Shown here piece after piece: positions 44,031 through 52,671 of a stretch of 64,000 bases of DNA. How positions within the stretch are numbered: position 1 is the first letter of the stretch; each line of letters opens with the position of its first letter. The notes below the pieces were generated by a model. It was given only the letters and a program-made list of their open reading frames with translations, did no database searches and was not told the origin of the DNA. The position numbers and the translations under genes are program-made. The DNA comes from Brevibacterium permense (GTDB taxonomy: Bacteria > Actinomycetota > Actinomycetes > Actinomycetales > Brevibacteriaceae): NCBI RefSeq assembly GCF_013280495.1, contig NZ_JABSSX010000001.1, forward strand, positions 186,001-250,000, written 5' to 3'.

Positions 44031-46217
44031 GTGGACACCAGCATCATCGTCGTCATCGCCATCGTCGTGGTATTCGCCGTTGCTGTGCCCGCAATGATTC
44101 GGAAGTCCGCGACGGATCTCTCGCGCGTCGAAATCGACACGGTTCCGGACAATGCGGCCGTCGTCTCCGCCGAGACAGCCATCCCCGGACACGACCATTC
44201 GGAGCGCATCCAGGTATTCCACGACAAACCCCGGAAGGTGCCGTCGGTTACGACCCCGGACGTCTCACAGGAAGTCGAGGCCCCGAAGCTGAGTCTCTCG
44301 GCCTCCACTCCCGAGTTCGCCGTCATCGACGGTGACGCCGAAGCACACACCATCACCGAGGCTGCCGAGGACGCCCAGCTCAACGTCCTCCCCGTTGCGG
44401 TCGGTGAAACTTACTCCTCCCTGTCCGCCGATCATGCGGCCGTCGGTCGCGGTGTTGTCGGTTCCAGCGTAGGCGTCGGCACTGACACAGGTGTTCGTGC
44501 AGGCGCTGCCAATGACAATGTGCGACTGCTCCACCCCGCGGTCCATGCCGTCTTCAACGACAGCGGCCGCTCCGTCGGGCAGTCGGACACACAGGGTCGT
44601 TCGCCACAGGCCCATCCGCCGCACTCGACCGGCGCGGGGCACAAGGCGTCGACTAGCCGGACGGCTCCGGCCGGCGCTGGTCCGGCACCTCAAGGCGGCG
44701 GACCACGTGAAGGCCGGTCGCGGACGGGACGCGGCGGCCACCTCGGCGAGGGGATGGCCGGCACAGATGTACAGAACCGACAGATTTCCAATCCGACCAT
44801 CGGAACCGATGAGGAACATGCGATGACCGAGCAAGCCACGACCCTGCGGGAGTCACTGAAGTCGCTGAACACCATGGTCAGGGGCTTCTCCCTGGTCTTC
44901 CTCGCCTCGGTTCTCGGCATCCTTGTGTCGAGTGTGCTCGCAGCCTTCTCGGTCGTGCACATCGCCCTGGCCGGTGTCTTCCTCGGGCTCGCGGTCGTCA
45001 CTCTCTTCCTCGTGCGCACGCTCAATCTGCGCAAGCGCGAGACGAAGAAGAAGCTGCGACGTCTGCAGGAGACCGCACGGTCACGGTCAGCGGGCCAGCC
45101 GAAGCATGCCACCGAGGCGGAGAGCGTCGCCAAGGTCGAGCGTGCCTCCGGGACGAAGCCGGCCGAACCGTCGACTGCCACGGCACGGCCGACTGACTCC
45201 TCACGATCGACTGCCACGGCCAGGACGACGACAAATGCTCAGCCTGCAACTGGATCGCAGACGACAACTCGCACGGGCGCGAAGTCCGCGAAGTCGCAGA
45301 CCGTTCCGGTCAAGCAGCAGCCTCGCACAGCCCCTGCATCGACATCGAGCGGAACTGCTGCCCGGATCGCCGCGGCCGCCCAGGGTACGAGCGCGGCGGC
45401 GAAGGCCGCGCAGGCTCGCGCTGCGATGAACCGCTCCGCCGAGGCGAAGAAGTCCCGCGAAGAGGCCGACACCGGCGAGATCCCGCTCGTGCGCATCCGC
45501 AAGGAAGCCGCCGAGGGCCACACCACGCGCCAGGTCCTCCTCACCGGACCGATCCCGGTCGTGAAGGAGAACGCCACCGCAGACGGTGACGCGACTTCCG
45601 CCGAGGCGGCTGCCGACTCCGAGACCGCCTCGACGTCGGGCACCGTCGCCACCGCGGAATCGACGTCGACGGCAGAGCCGAAGGCGGAAGCGACGGGTAC
45701 CACGATCGACCGCGAGAACGATGCCGACGCCGCCTCGGCGACATCTGCAGAGAAGGCTCGGACCGAATCCGCCAAGGCCCCGGTCTCGCTCGGAGCCGAC
45801 CTCCTCGCTGAGACCGAAACCGTCTCAGATGCGGCCGGTCGAAAGGAAGTCGATGCGGATGTGCACGCTGCACTTGATGCGGCGGCTCGCACGGTCGATG
45901 ACCCGTTCATGCAGCGTCTGAAATCGCGCGACGGCTGGTCGCCGACCCCGCTGCCGGTGCCCAGCTACGTCGACGCACCCGAAGCCGAGCATCCCGTGCC
46001 CTCGGCATCGGCGGCCGATGCCAGCTCGTACGAAACCGAGGCCCGCAGCCGTGAAGATATCGCGGCTCAGTTCGCCGAAGAGCTCGGCTACCGTCCGGAA
46101 CTCAGCGACTCCGCCCGCGAGGAAGGCCCGCTCGGCCATGGGCGCAAGGCGATCCGGACGACGAAGGCCGCCGACCTCGGCGCCGTCAACGACGTTCTCG
46201 CTCGCCGGCGCGCGTGA
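44031..46217 (+). CDS. SepX/GlpR-like membrane protein, probable divisome factor
   Basis: 728 residues from GTG 44031 (TAGGGT six bases upstream). Membrane segment 1 at residues 3-24, a long polar region (~30-265), a pair of membrane segments (~290-332; FLASVLGILVSSVLAAF, IALAGVFLGLAVVTLFLV), then a basic and low-complexity tail of ~390 residues with Ala, Thr, Glu and Ser. The position after rimJ and the layout match SepX/GlpR, which links the gephyrin-like Glp to FtsZ in Corynebacterium and Streptomyces. The assignment is from position and topology, not from a clear motif. Confidence 0.7.
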   Translation: MDTSIIVVIAIVVVFAVAVPAMIRKSATDLSRVEIDTVPDNAAVVSAETAIPGHDHSERIQVFHDKPRKVPSVTTPDVSQEVEAPKLSLSASTPEFAVIDGDAEAHTITEAAEDAQLNVLPVAVGETYSSLSADHAAVGRGVVGSSVGVGTDTGVRAGAANDNVRLLHPAVHAVFNDSGRSVGQSDTQGRSPQAHPPHSTGAGHKASTSRTAPAGAGPAPQGGGPREGRSRTGRGGHLGEGMAGTDVQNRQISNPTIGTDEEHAMTEQATTLRESLKSLNTMVRGFSLVFLASVLGILVSSVLAAFSVVHIALAGVFLGLAVVTLFLVRTLNLRKRETKKKLRRLQETARSRSAGQPKHATEAESVAKVERASGTKPAEPSTATARPTDSSRSTATARTTTNAQPATGSQTTTRTGAKSAKSQTVPVKQQPRTAPASTSSGTAARIAAAAQGTSAAAKAAQARAAMNRSAEAKKSREEADTGEIPLVRIRKEAAEGHTTRQVLLTGPIPVVKENATADGDATSAEAAADSETASTSGTVATAESTSTAEPKAEATGTTIDRENDADAASATSAEKARTESAKAPVSLGADLLAETETVSDAAGRKEVDADVHAALDAAARTVDDPFMQRLKSRDGWSPTPLPVPSYVDAPEAEHPVPSASAADASSYETEARSREDIAAQFAEELGYRPELSDSAREEGPLGHGRKAIRTTKAADLGAVNDVLARRRA

Positions 46218-46264
46218 CGTCCCGAAGTCGCTGAAGCGAGGTCCGCACGGATTTCGCGACGCTG

Positions 46265-46300
46265 ACGCAGAAGCCCCGCCAACGTGCGGGGCTTCTGCGT
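46265..46300 (+). terminator. Terminator of the SepX-like gene
   Basis: ACGCAGAAGCCCCGC (46265-46279) pairs with GCGGGGCTTCTGCGT (46286-46300), loop of 6 nt. Confidence 0.88.
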
Positions 46301-46347
46301 GCCAGGGGCCAGGGTGTCCACGAGGCTGAGTCGCTGGCAACCCGCTT

Positions 46348-46389
46348 CACGACAGATAGCACCCGTTTGCAAGCGTGCTATCAGTCGTG
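46348..46389. other. Second palindromic hairpin in the same gap
   Basis: CACGAC-A-GATAGCAC (46348-46362) pairs with GTGCTATC-A-GTCGTG (46375-46389); the A-A mismatch is symmetric. It lies 18 nt after the stop of the minus-strand Imm-5-like gene. Confidence 0.7.
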
Positions 46390-46406
46390 GAGGGTGCCGC
46401 GAGCGA

Positions 46407-46916
46407 TCAGGCGCTGAATACCGACCAGCAGATCGCATCGCGGCGTGCCTGATCTTCCAGCACGAGTTCACCAACTTCATTCGGCAGCCGGTCACGCTGC
46501 CAGTCGCGTTCGGCACGACCGGCCGCAAGGTCCTTCCCTGAAGCTCCTCGGGCCGCTTTGATCGCGTAGGCCGCCGCTCCGAGGTTGTGTTCGGCGACGT
46601 GTCCGATACAGGCCGCCTGACCCGCCGCATAAGCGGCGAACCGGGCGGGTCCACGCAAGGGTCGTGCCGCACCGATGGCATGACCGCCGAGGGCGCGAGC
46701 CTCCATCATCGGCATCTCACCGGCTGCCCACGCCCGGGCGGCGGCAAGGGCGTCGCGAGGTCGATCGTCCTCGGGGCAGACGGATTCGAAGAACGGCAGG
46801 ACGTGTTCGGCGCAGTCGGCGGCCCACGGCGCGAGAAGGCGGTGGTCGGCATCGGTGAGGGAGCCGCCTCGGCGAATCGTGATCATTCGGGGATCACGAA
46901 CCCCGGGCAGGATCAT
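46407..46916 (-). CDS. Imm-5-like putative immunity protein
   Basis: 169 residues from ATG 46916: LAPWAADCAEHVLPFFE, DDRPRDALAAARAWAAGEM, then helical repeats with ARFAAYAAGQAACIGHVAEHNLGAAAYAIKA. This matches the family annotated as putative immunity protein (Imm-5 type). No toxin gene is visible nearby, so a cognate partner is not shown; many chromosomal copies are orphans. The start is set by family length. Confidence 0.75.
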   Translation of the reverse strand: MILPGVRDPRMITIRRGGSLTDADHRLLAPWAADCAEHVLPFFESVCPEDDRPRDALAAARAWAAGEMPMMEARALGGHAIGAARPLRGPARFAAYAAGQAACIGHVAEHNLGAAAYAIKAARGASGKDLAAGRAERDWQRDRLPNEVGELVLEDQARRDAICWSVFSA

Positions 46917-47171
46917 GGGAGCCGACCGAGAATCGACAGCGGTCGCGAGCGACGAAGCGAGCAGGCGTTCACAGTGGCCGATTGTAGTGGCCCTTCCGGA
47001 CGGTGCCTGGCTTGAGCGCATCGGCAACCGTGGACGGAGACTGACTGGCGGCGTGCGGTTTCCCTGGTGGACACGGTCGACTCAGCAGTCATCGGCCGTG
47101 CTAGATTGCTCAGCGTCGATCACGCGAGGGCGGCCGGCAGAGAGCCGAAGACGAGTTCAGGGGAGAAACCG

Positions 47172-48497
47172 ATGGCCGATATCGAAGACCAGGTGAGAGC
47201 TGAACCTTACGTTGGACGGCGTGCACGCCGTGCGGCGGCCGGGTCGTTTATCGGCGCCGTCGTCGAATGGTATGACTTCCTGCTCTACGGGATCGTCGCA
47301 GCTCTGGTCTTCGGCGAGCTCTTCTTCCCCGGCTACAGTGACCGAGCGGGCACGCTCGCGGCGTTCGCAACCTTCGGCGTCGGATTCATCTTCCGCCCGC
47401 TCGGCGGAATCATCTTCGGCCACTTCGGCGACCGTCTCGGGCGCAAGTCCATGCTCATCTGGACGATGACGATCATGGGCGTGGCCACCGCGCTCATCGG
47501 CTGTCTGCCGACCTACCAGGCGATCGGCTGGCTGGCACCGGCACTGCTCGTCCTGCTGCGCTGCATTCAGGGCGTGGCGGTCGGCGGAGAATGGGGAGGC
47601 GCCGCGCTCATGGCCGTCGAAAGCGCACCGCCGAAGCTGCGCGCCTTCTACTCCAGTGGGGTTCAGGTCGGCTACTCGGTCGGCCTGCTGCTGGCCACCG
47701 GACTCGTCGCCATCCTCAGCGGCGGACTGAGCTCCGAAGGCTTCCTGGTTTGGGGATGGCGGATCCCGTTCCTTGCCAGTGCCGGCCTCGTTCTGGTCGG
47801 GCTGTGGATCCGTGCCGGTGTCGCGGAATCCGAAGAATATGTGGAACGAGTGAAGAACGCGGACGAGGACAAAGTTGCCAAGCTGCCGATCCTCGAGGCC
47901 TTCAAACGATTCCCCGCACAGATCGCCCAGATCGTCGGACTGCGGTTCATCGAGCTTCTGACTATGTACATCGTCACCACCTTCGCGCTGTCGTATGCGA
48001 CGGACGAACTCGGTCTCGACAGGCAGCTCATGCTCAACATCACGCTGCTCGTCGGCGGCCTGGGTATTGTCACGATTCCTGCCTTTGCTTACCTCTCTGA
48101 TCGGTACGGACGTCTGCGCGTCTACCTCACCGGCGGAGTCGTCGGACTGCTCAGCGCGATCCCGTTCTTCCTCGCTCTGGAATCGGGAAGCACGATCGCC
48201 ATCGTGATCTTCGCCGTGCTGCTGGTCAACATCGCCCACGACGCGGTCGTCAGCGTCCAGCAGCCGCTGTTCGCCGAGATGTTCAGCCCCGAGTTCCGTT
48301 ACAGCGGAGCGGGCGTCGGCTACCAGCTGGCCAGCGCGCTGGCCGGCGGCTTCACTCCGTTCATCGCCACGTACCTCGTCGGAGTCGGCGGCGGCAGCTG
48401 GTACCTCGTCGGTGCTTACCTCGCAGTGGGTTGCCTGATTTCGATCTCCGTCGCCGCCTACCTCGCGAAGAAGGGACGACGCACCGCCGGTGCCTGA
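47172..48497 (+). CDS. MHS-family MFS transporter (metabolite:H+ symporter)
   Basis: 441 residues, 12 membrane segments. The MHS pattern: GSFIGAVVEWYDFLLYGIVAALVFGELFFP at the N-terminus, GHFGDRLGRKSMLIWTM, and RCIQGVAVGGEWGGAALMAVE. The family takes up shikimate, proline/betaine, alpha-ketoglutarate and similar compounds; substrate not fixed. ATG 47172 has GGGGAG upstream; a possible -10 TAGATT is at about 47102. The gap 46917-47171 shows no other gene. Confidence 0.92.
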   Translation: MADIEDQVRAEPYVGRRARRAAAGSFIGAVVEWYDFLLYGIVAALVFGELFFPGYSDRAGTLAAFATFGVGFIFRPLGGIIFGHFGDRLGRKSMLIWTMTIMGVATALIGCLPTYQAIGWLAPALLVLLRCIQGVAVGGEWGGAALMAVESAPPKLRAFYSSGVQVGYSVGLLLATGLVAILSGGLSSEGFLVWGWRIPFLASAGLVLVGLWIRAGVAESEEYVERVKNADEDKVAKLPILEAFKRFPAQIAQIVGLRFIELLTMYIVTTFALSYATDELGLDRQLMLNITLLVGGLGIVTIPAFAYLSDRYGRLRVYLTGGVVGLLSAIPFFLALESGSTIAIVIFAVLLVNIAHDAVVSVQQPLFAEMFSPEFRYSGAGVGYQLASALAGGFTPFIATYLVGVGGGSWYLVGAYLAVGCLISISVAAYLAKKGRRTAGA

Positions 48498-48501
48498 TCA
48501 C

Positions 48502-48517
48502 CTCGGTGCGCCGAGGC
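48502..48517. terminator. Short hairpin after the MHS transporter
   Basis: CCTCGG-TGCG-CCGAGG, 5 nt after the stop. Its right arm is part of a GCCGAGGCGG motif. Confidence 0.5.
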
Positions 48518-48520
48518 GGT
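48511..48520 (+). repeat. GCCGAGGCGG motif copy
   Basis: Overlaps the hairpin after the MHS transporter. Confidence 0.6.
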
Positions 48521-48632
48521 ATGCCGCATCGAGGTGGTTGTGGCAGGAACGGTGTGGGGTGCGGCGGCCACTCGGTCATCGCGGCCGCGCGACCTCATCG
48601 CCGGGAGCGCACACCGCTCATGGGCCGGCCGC

Positions 48633-48959
48633 TCAGGCGACGAACTTGTCGAACTCGTCGTTCTTGGCCAGGAAACTCTGCACATAGGAGCACGTGGTCC
48701 GGAACTTCAGCCCCGCCTCGGCGCTGGTCTCCAGCGCATAGCGCACCAGCTTGGCCGCCAAGCCGCGACCGCCCCACTCGGGCGACACCTCGGTGTGGGT
48801 GAAGATGCGCACCGGACCGTCGGCGGTGTCATCGGCACTCGCCTCACGGTCGATGTAATCGGCGAGACCGATGACCTTGCCCGCGTGGCAGACGGTGAAG
48901 CGTTTGGCCGCAGCATCCTCGGCGATGGTGAAGGTCTCTCCCGAGATGTCGATGTCCAT
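48633..48959 (-). CDS. Small GNAT-fold N-acetyltransferase (YjdJ/GCN5-related)
   Basis: 108 residues, the short single-domain GNAT type (Acetyltransf_CG): FTVCHAGKVIGLADYID, HTEVSPEWGGRGLAAKLVRYALE (acetyl-CoA loop G-G-R-G-L-A) and FRTTCSYVQSFLAKNDE. Substrate unknown. GGAGG lies 7 nt before ATG 48959. Divergent from the GNAT gene at 49113. Confidence 0.92.
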   Translation of the reverse strand: MDIDISGETFTIAEDAAAKRFTVCHAGKVIGLADYIDREASADDTADGPVRIFTHTEVSPEWGGRGLAAKLVRYALETSAEAGLKFRTTCSYVQSFLAKNDEFDKFVA

Positions 48960-49112
48960 GGTGATTCCTCCCGAATGTCCGTGCCGGCGGCACTGCGCGA
49001 TGGTCGTCGGCGATGTCGCCGTCCTGACAACTGACACTATAGTTCTGTTCCTGAGGAAGCGACTAGCCTGGTCAGACGCAGCCCCACAGAAGATCTTGAA
49101 GGAGTCCCACCT

Positions 49113-49700
49113 ATGACCGCACACCCCTCGGCGACCCTGGTCGACGCGCACCGCCGGAAGCTGGGTGCAGCCGGATTCGAGGTCACCGAACTGACGTCCG
49201 CCGACATCCCCGACTACGTCGAACTCGTGTCCTCGGCCTACCGCGGTGAAGGATCGAAACAGGGCTGGACCACCGAGGCGGACCTGCTCGGGGGACAGCG
49301 GCTCGACGGTTTCATGGCCGAGGACATGCTCGCCGAGGCGGACTCCCAGATCCTGCTCGCCCGCGATCGGCAGGGTCGCGCCGTGGCCAGCGTCTATGTG
49401 CGCGAACCCGAAGACGGGGCCGCCTACCTCGGGGTGCTCGCCGTCTCTCCGCTGGGACAGGGCAAGGGGGTGGGGTCCTTGCTCATCGGCCTCGCCGAGG
49501 CGTGGGTGGTCGAACACTGGGGTGCAGCGTCGATGCGGATGAGCGTGATCAACAAGCGTGATGAACTCATCGCCTACTACGAGCGCCGCGGCTACGTGCG
49601 CACCGGCGAAATCGAGCCCTTCCCCTACGGCGACGAACGCTTCGGACTGCCGAAGGTCGACGACCTCGAATTCGTGCTCCTGGCCAAACCCTTGAGCTGA
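49113..49700 (+). CDS. GNAT-family N-acetyltransferase
   Basis: 195 residues. VELVSSAYRGEGSKQGWTTEADLLGGQR at the N-terminus, then acetyl-CoA loop LAVSPLGQGKGVGSLLIGLAEAW and a C-terminal YYERRGYVRTGE. Likely acetylates a small molecule; substrate unknown. AAGGAG eight bases before ATG. It is followed by a degenerate tandem repeat and a family B palindrome. Confidence 0.92.
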   Translation: MTAHPSATLVDAHRRKLGAAGFEVTELTSADIPDYVELVSSAYRGEGSKQGWTTEADLLGGQRLDGFMAEDMLAEADSQILLARDRQGRAVASVYVREPEDGAAYLGVLAVSPLGQGKGVGSLLIGLAEAWVVEHWGAASMRMSVINKRDELIAYYERRGYVRTGEIEPFPYGDERFGLPKVDDLEFVLLAKPLS

Positions 49701-49702
49701 GG

Positions 49703-49772
49703 GGCGGCCGAAGCGCGGCTGCAGGCGAAGAGCGGGTGCAGCCGAAGAACGGGGTGCAGCCGGAAAATGGGT
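49703..49772 (+). repeat. ~18-bp degenerate tandem repeat after the GNAT stop
   Basis: Four units (49703, 49721, 49738, 49756), the last three starting GCAG. They begin 3 nt after the stop and run into the family B palindrome. Confidence 0.7.
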
Positions 49773-49816
49773 CGGCATCGGACACTTCTGTTGGAGAAAA
49801 GTGTCCGATGCTGACC
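49770..49816. repeat. Palindrome family B, copy 1 (bidirectional terminator)
   Basis: GGTCGGCATCGGACACTT (49770-49787) pairs with AAGTGTCCGATGCTGACC (49799-49816), one G-T wobble; loop 11 nt, then TATTCTT. Between convergent genes. The second copy is at 61573-61627. Confidence 0.85.
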
Positions 49817-49883
49817 TATTCTTGGAGGCCCTGGTGTTCGGGCCCTGGGGCTCGGCCCGGGGTCCAGGCTCGAGAGTCCAGCC

Positions 49884-51257
49884 TCAGAACAACATGGCGG
49901 GCACGACCAGGCCGCCGACGAGCGCGACAGGCCCGATGACGACCATCGACATGCCGAACTTCACGAGGATGCGCGTCAGGCGCGGCTTGTCCTCGACAGG
50001 GGCGGTCGCGACGACCGTGGCGCCCAGCGTCGAGAACGGTGAGACGTCGACGACCGCCGAGCACACGCCCAGGGCCGCGATGAGTGCCCAGCCGGGCACC
50101 CCGCCCGCGGCGATGAGCGGCAGGGCCAGCGGCACCAGCGCAGCGAGGATGCCCGTCGTCGATGCGAACGCCGACACCAGGCCGCCGACGATGCAGAGGA
50201 CGAAAGCGGCGATGAGCGGCGAACCGATCGACTCGGCGCCCTCGCCGAGCAGGTCGACGGCTCCCATGTTCTGCAGCACGCCGACGAAAGTGATGATGCC
50301 GCCGACGAGCAGTACGGTCGGCCAGTCGATCTTCGGGATCGCGGCCTTGCCCGTCTTCGGATCGACGAGTGCGAGGATCGCTCCGAACATGAAGCACAGC
50401 AGACCGATGTCCGGTTCCTGGCCGAGAGCCGCGAGCACGACCACGGTGCCGATGAGGCCGACCATGAAGATCACGGTGAGGATCTGTACGAAGGTGAACG
50501 GCTTGGATTCTCCCGCCTCGGCGGTGGTGGAGGAATCGAAGAGCGCTTCGTCCTCATCGTCCTCACCGAAGGCGACGTTTGACGCCGAGGCGGAGCCGCG
50601 GGAGACCTTCGACTGGGCACTTCCGGTCGAAGCATGCTCGGCGGCCGCCACAGTCGTCTTCGAGAACAGCGACCGCCCGTACATGAAGTAGGCGACCACA
50701 AGCATGACGAGGTAGACGGCCACGGCGATGCCGAAGAGCAGGAACGGAGAGAGGTCGATGCCGGCATCGTGGGCGGTCGAGTACGTGACGATTCCGTAGA
50801 GACTGGTCGGGGCGAAGCCGCCGGCGCCGATGGCGAAGCAGATCGCCAGTCCCATGAGCGCGTAGTCGACGCCGTACTTGCGGGCGACCTGCATGCCCAC
50901 GGGCATCATGACGAGACCCGCCAACGGTGCTCCCATGGCCGCAATGCAGCCGGTGATGACGAAGAACACCGCGGGTAGCAGCACCGCCGAGGATCCGACC
51001 CGTTCGAGGGCCCAGTCGATGATCTTGTCGACGGTCCCGTTCTCCTGCGCGATCGCGAAGAAATAGGTGACCCCGGCCAACAGGATCATGATGTCCAGGG
51101 GGAACTCGGCGACGATGTCGTCGACGGCCATATCGGTGAAGAGGAGCCCGGTTCCGGCCGCGCCGACGAGCATGAGCACGCCGATCTGCACACCGCGGAC
51201 CGCGCCGATGGCGAAGAGAGCGACGAATATGAGCAGAGCAATGATCTGAGTGAGCAT
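49884..51257 (-). CDS. SLC13/MatC-type dicarboxylate permease
   Basis: 457 residues, about 11 membrane segments in two halves, separated by a hydrophilic loop (~210-260) with Ser, Ala, Glu and Asp. The first half carries the MatC-like AAMGAPLAGLVMMPVGMQVARKYGVDYALM and GGFAPTSLYGIVT; the second half has LVSAFASTTGILAALVPLALPL. Family members take up malonate or other C4-type dicarboxylates. AAGGA precedes ATG 51257. It stands alone; a family A palindrome lies upstream. Confidence 0.88.
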   Translation of the reverse strand: MLTQIIALLIFVALFAIGAVRGVQIGVLMLVGAAGTGLLFTDMAVDDIVAEFPLDIMILLAGVTYFFAIAQENGTVDKIIDWALERVGSSAVLLPAVFFVITGCIAAMGAPLAGLVMMPVGMQVARKYGVDYALMGLAICFAIGAGGFAPTSLYGIVTYSTAHDAGIDLSPFLLFGIAVAVYLVMLVVAYFMYGRSLFSKTTVAAAEHASTGSAQSKVSRGSASASNVAFGEDDEDEALFDSSTTAEAGESKPFTFVQILTVIFMVGLIGTVVVLAALGQEPDIGLLCFMFGAILALVDPKTGKAAIPKIDWPTVLLVGGIITFVGVLQNMGAVDLLGEGAESIGSPLIAAFVLCIVGGLVSAFASTTGILAALVPLALPLIAAGGVPGWALIAALGVCSAVVDVSPFSTLGATVVATAPVEDKPRLTRILVKFGMSMVVIGPVALVGGLVVPAMLF

Positions 51258-51384
51258 GATGTCCTTGCGAAGGCTGAAGCGACACTGAGCATCGCTGGCT
51301 GATTCGCTGAGAGACTACCAGTGTTACCGGCGGGTACCGATGAGGCGTGTCCGAATCGTCGGAAAGTCCCGATAGACGGAAAAT

Positions 51385-51464
51385 CCTCCCCAATTGCTAC
51401 CTGACGGCGGCGCAGCAACCTCGCGCAAGGTTGCTGCGCCGCCGTCAGGTAGCAATTGGGGAGG
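51385..51464. repeat. Palindrome family A, copy 3
   Basis: 80 bp, no loop, one mismatch near the centre; CCCCAATTGCTACCTGACGG opens the left arm. The inner part differs from copies 1 and 2 (GCGCAGC / GCTGCGC in place of GCCCAGC / GCTGGGC) but pairing is kept. It starts 3 nt after... the yeiH stop and lies upstream of the MatC-like gene on the same strand. Confidence 0.9.
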
Positions 51465-51466
51465 GG

Positions 51467-52585
51467 TTAGGTGAGGAGGAGGGCTCCGCCGAGGGCGATG
51501 AGGGCGACGATGATCGTGACGAGTGCGGCCAGGGCGATCGGTCGGGCGCCGAGGTTCTTCAGCGACCGCCACTGCACTCCGCGGCCGAGGGCGAACATCG
51601 CCATCGCCAGGCACACTGTCTGGATCCAGCTGAGTCCGGTGACCGCAAATTCCGGGAGCAGCCCGAAGGTGCGCAGAGCCGCCATGACGAGGAAGCCGAC
51701 GACGAAGAGCGGAACGATCGGCGGACGCTTGCCCTGCGCCGGAGTCTGCTTCGTTGCGGTCGACACTGCCCCCGCGGCCGATGCGCCCGACCCCTTGCTC
51801 TCTCCACCCTGGCCTGCGGCTGCGGAGGTCTCGGTGGAACCGGCGGCCGCCTCGGTGCCGGTGTTCGTCAGTGCCTTGGCCTCGCTGCGGCGCACTGCGT
51901 AGCTGAACACGGCGACGGTGGGGGCGAGCATGATGACGCGGGCGAGTTTGACGAGGACGGCGATCTCGAGGGCCGCGGGGCCGATGATCCCGCCGATCGC
52001 CACGACCTGGGCGACCTCATGGGTGGCGGCACCGCCCCACATTCCGGCGGTCTCCGGGGACAGACCCAGGGCGGTCGAGAGTCCGGGCACGATCGCGATC
52101 ATCAGGGTGCCGAAGAGGACAACGAGGCCGATCGCGGCGGCCACATCCTCCTTCTTCGACTTCAGGGTCGACTCGACTCCGGCGACGGCGGCGGCACCGC
52201 AGATGCCGAATCCGCTGCCGATGAGCACGGCCAGGGGGCGGTCAACCTTGAGCGGTCCCGCCAGGGCCAGGGCCGAGAGGATTCCGGCGGCGACGATGAC
52301 GGCGGCGAGGACGAGGACGAGCCAGCCGAGGGCGAGGATGTCACCGAGCACCACCTGCGCGCCGAGGGCGACGATGCCCAGGCGCAGCAGCGGCTTCGCG
52401 GCGAAATTGAGTCCGGGCATGAACGCCTCGGGCAGGTTGGGCACGAGATTGCCCAGGAGGATGCCGAGCACGATCGCCACGAGGAGCGGTGAGAGCACGG
52501 GGGCGAGCATGGAGATCGGCCACGCGACGGCCGTGGCCACAGCGGCGACGGCGAGTCCGGGTAAGAGGGAGACGAAGCGGTTCAT
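51467..52585 (-). CDS. YeiH/UPF0324 family (putative sulfate exporter) membrane protein
   Basis: 372 residues, about ten membrane segments: LLVAIVLGILLGNLVPNLPEAFMPGL, FAAKPLLRLGIVALGAQVVLGDI, GSGFGICGAAAVAGVE and GMWGGAATHEVAQVVAIGG. A hydrophilic loop (~230-275) is rich in Ala, Gly and Ser. The family is annotated as sulfate exporter on weak evidence. It is divergent from a LysR gene 86 bp away, an arrangement also known for yeiH/yeiE. Confidence 0.92.
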   Translation of the reverse strand: MNRFVSLLPGLAVAAVATAVAWPISMLAPVLSPLLVAIVLGILLGNLVPNLPEAFMPGLNFAAKPLLRLGIVALGAQVVLGDILALGWLVLVLAAVIVAAGILSALALAGPLKVDRPLAVLIGSGFGICGAAAVAGVESTLKSKKEDVAAAIGLVVLFGTLMIAIVPGLSTALGLSPETAGMWGGAATHEVAQVVAIGGIIGPAALEIAVLVKLARVIMLAPTVAVFSYAVRRSEAKALTNTGTEAAAGSTETSAAAGQGGESKGSGASAAGAVSTATKQTPAQGKRPPIVPLFVVGFLVMAALRTFGLLPEFAVTGLSWIQTVCLAMAMFALGRGVQWRSLKNLGARPIALAALVTIIVALIALGGALLLT

Positions 52586-52671
52586 GACTTCAGTCTGTCA
52601 ACGCCTGCACGGTCGCAGTAGACGGTGATTTCTTCGCAACCCATATGGATCTGATATGTCATGATGAGCAT
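52586..52671. promoter_or_regulatory. yeiH/lysR divergent control region
   Basis: AT-rich for this genome, with CATATG at both ends of a ~33-bp stretch ending at the LysR ATG (52643-52674) and GATATGTCATGATG between. Likely LysR operator. Confidence 0.5.

Noticed and set aside
46407-46916. A toxin-immunity module with the Imm-5-like protein
   Set aside because: No toxin or secretion gene lies next to it; the neighbours are the SepX-like gene and a transporter.
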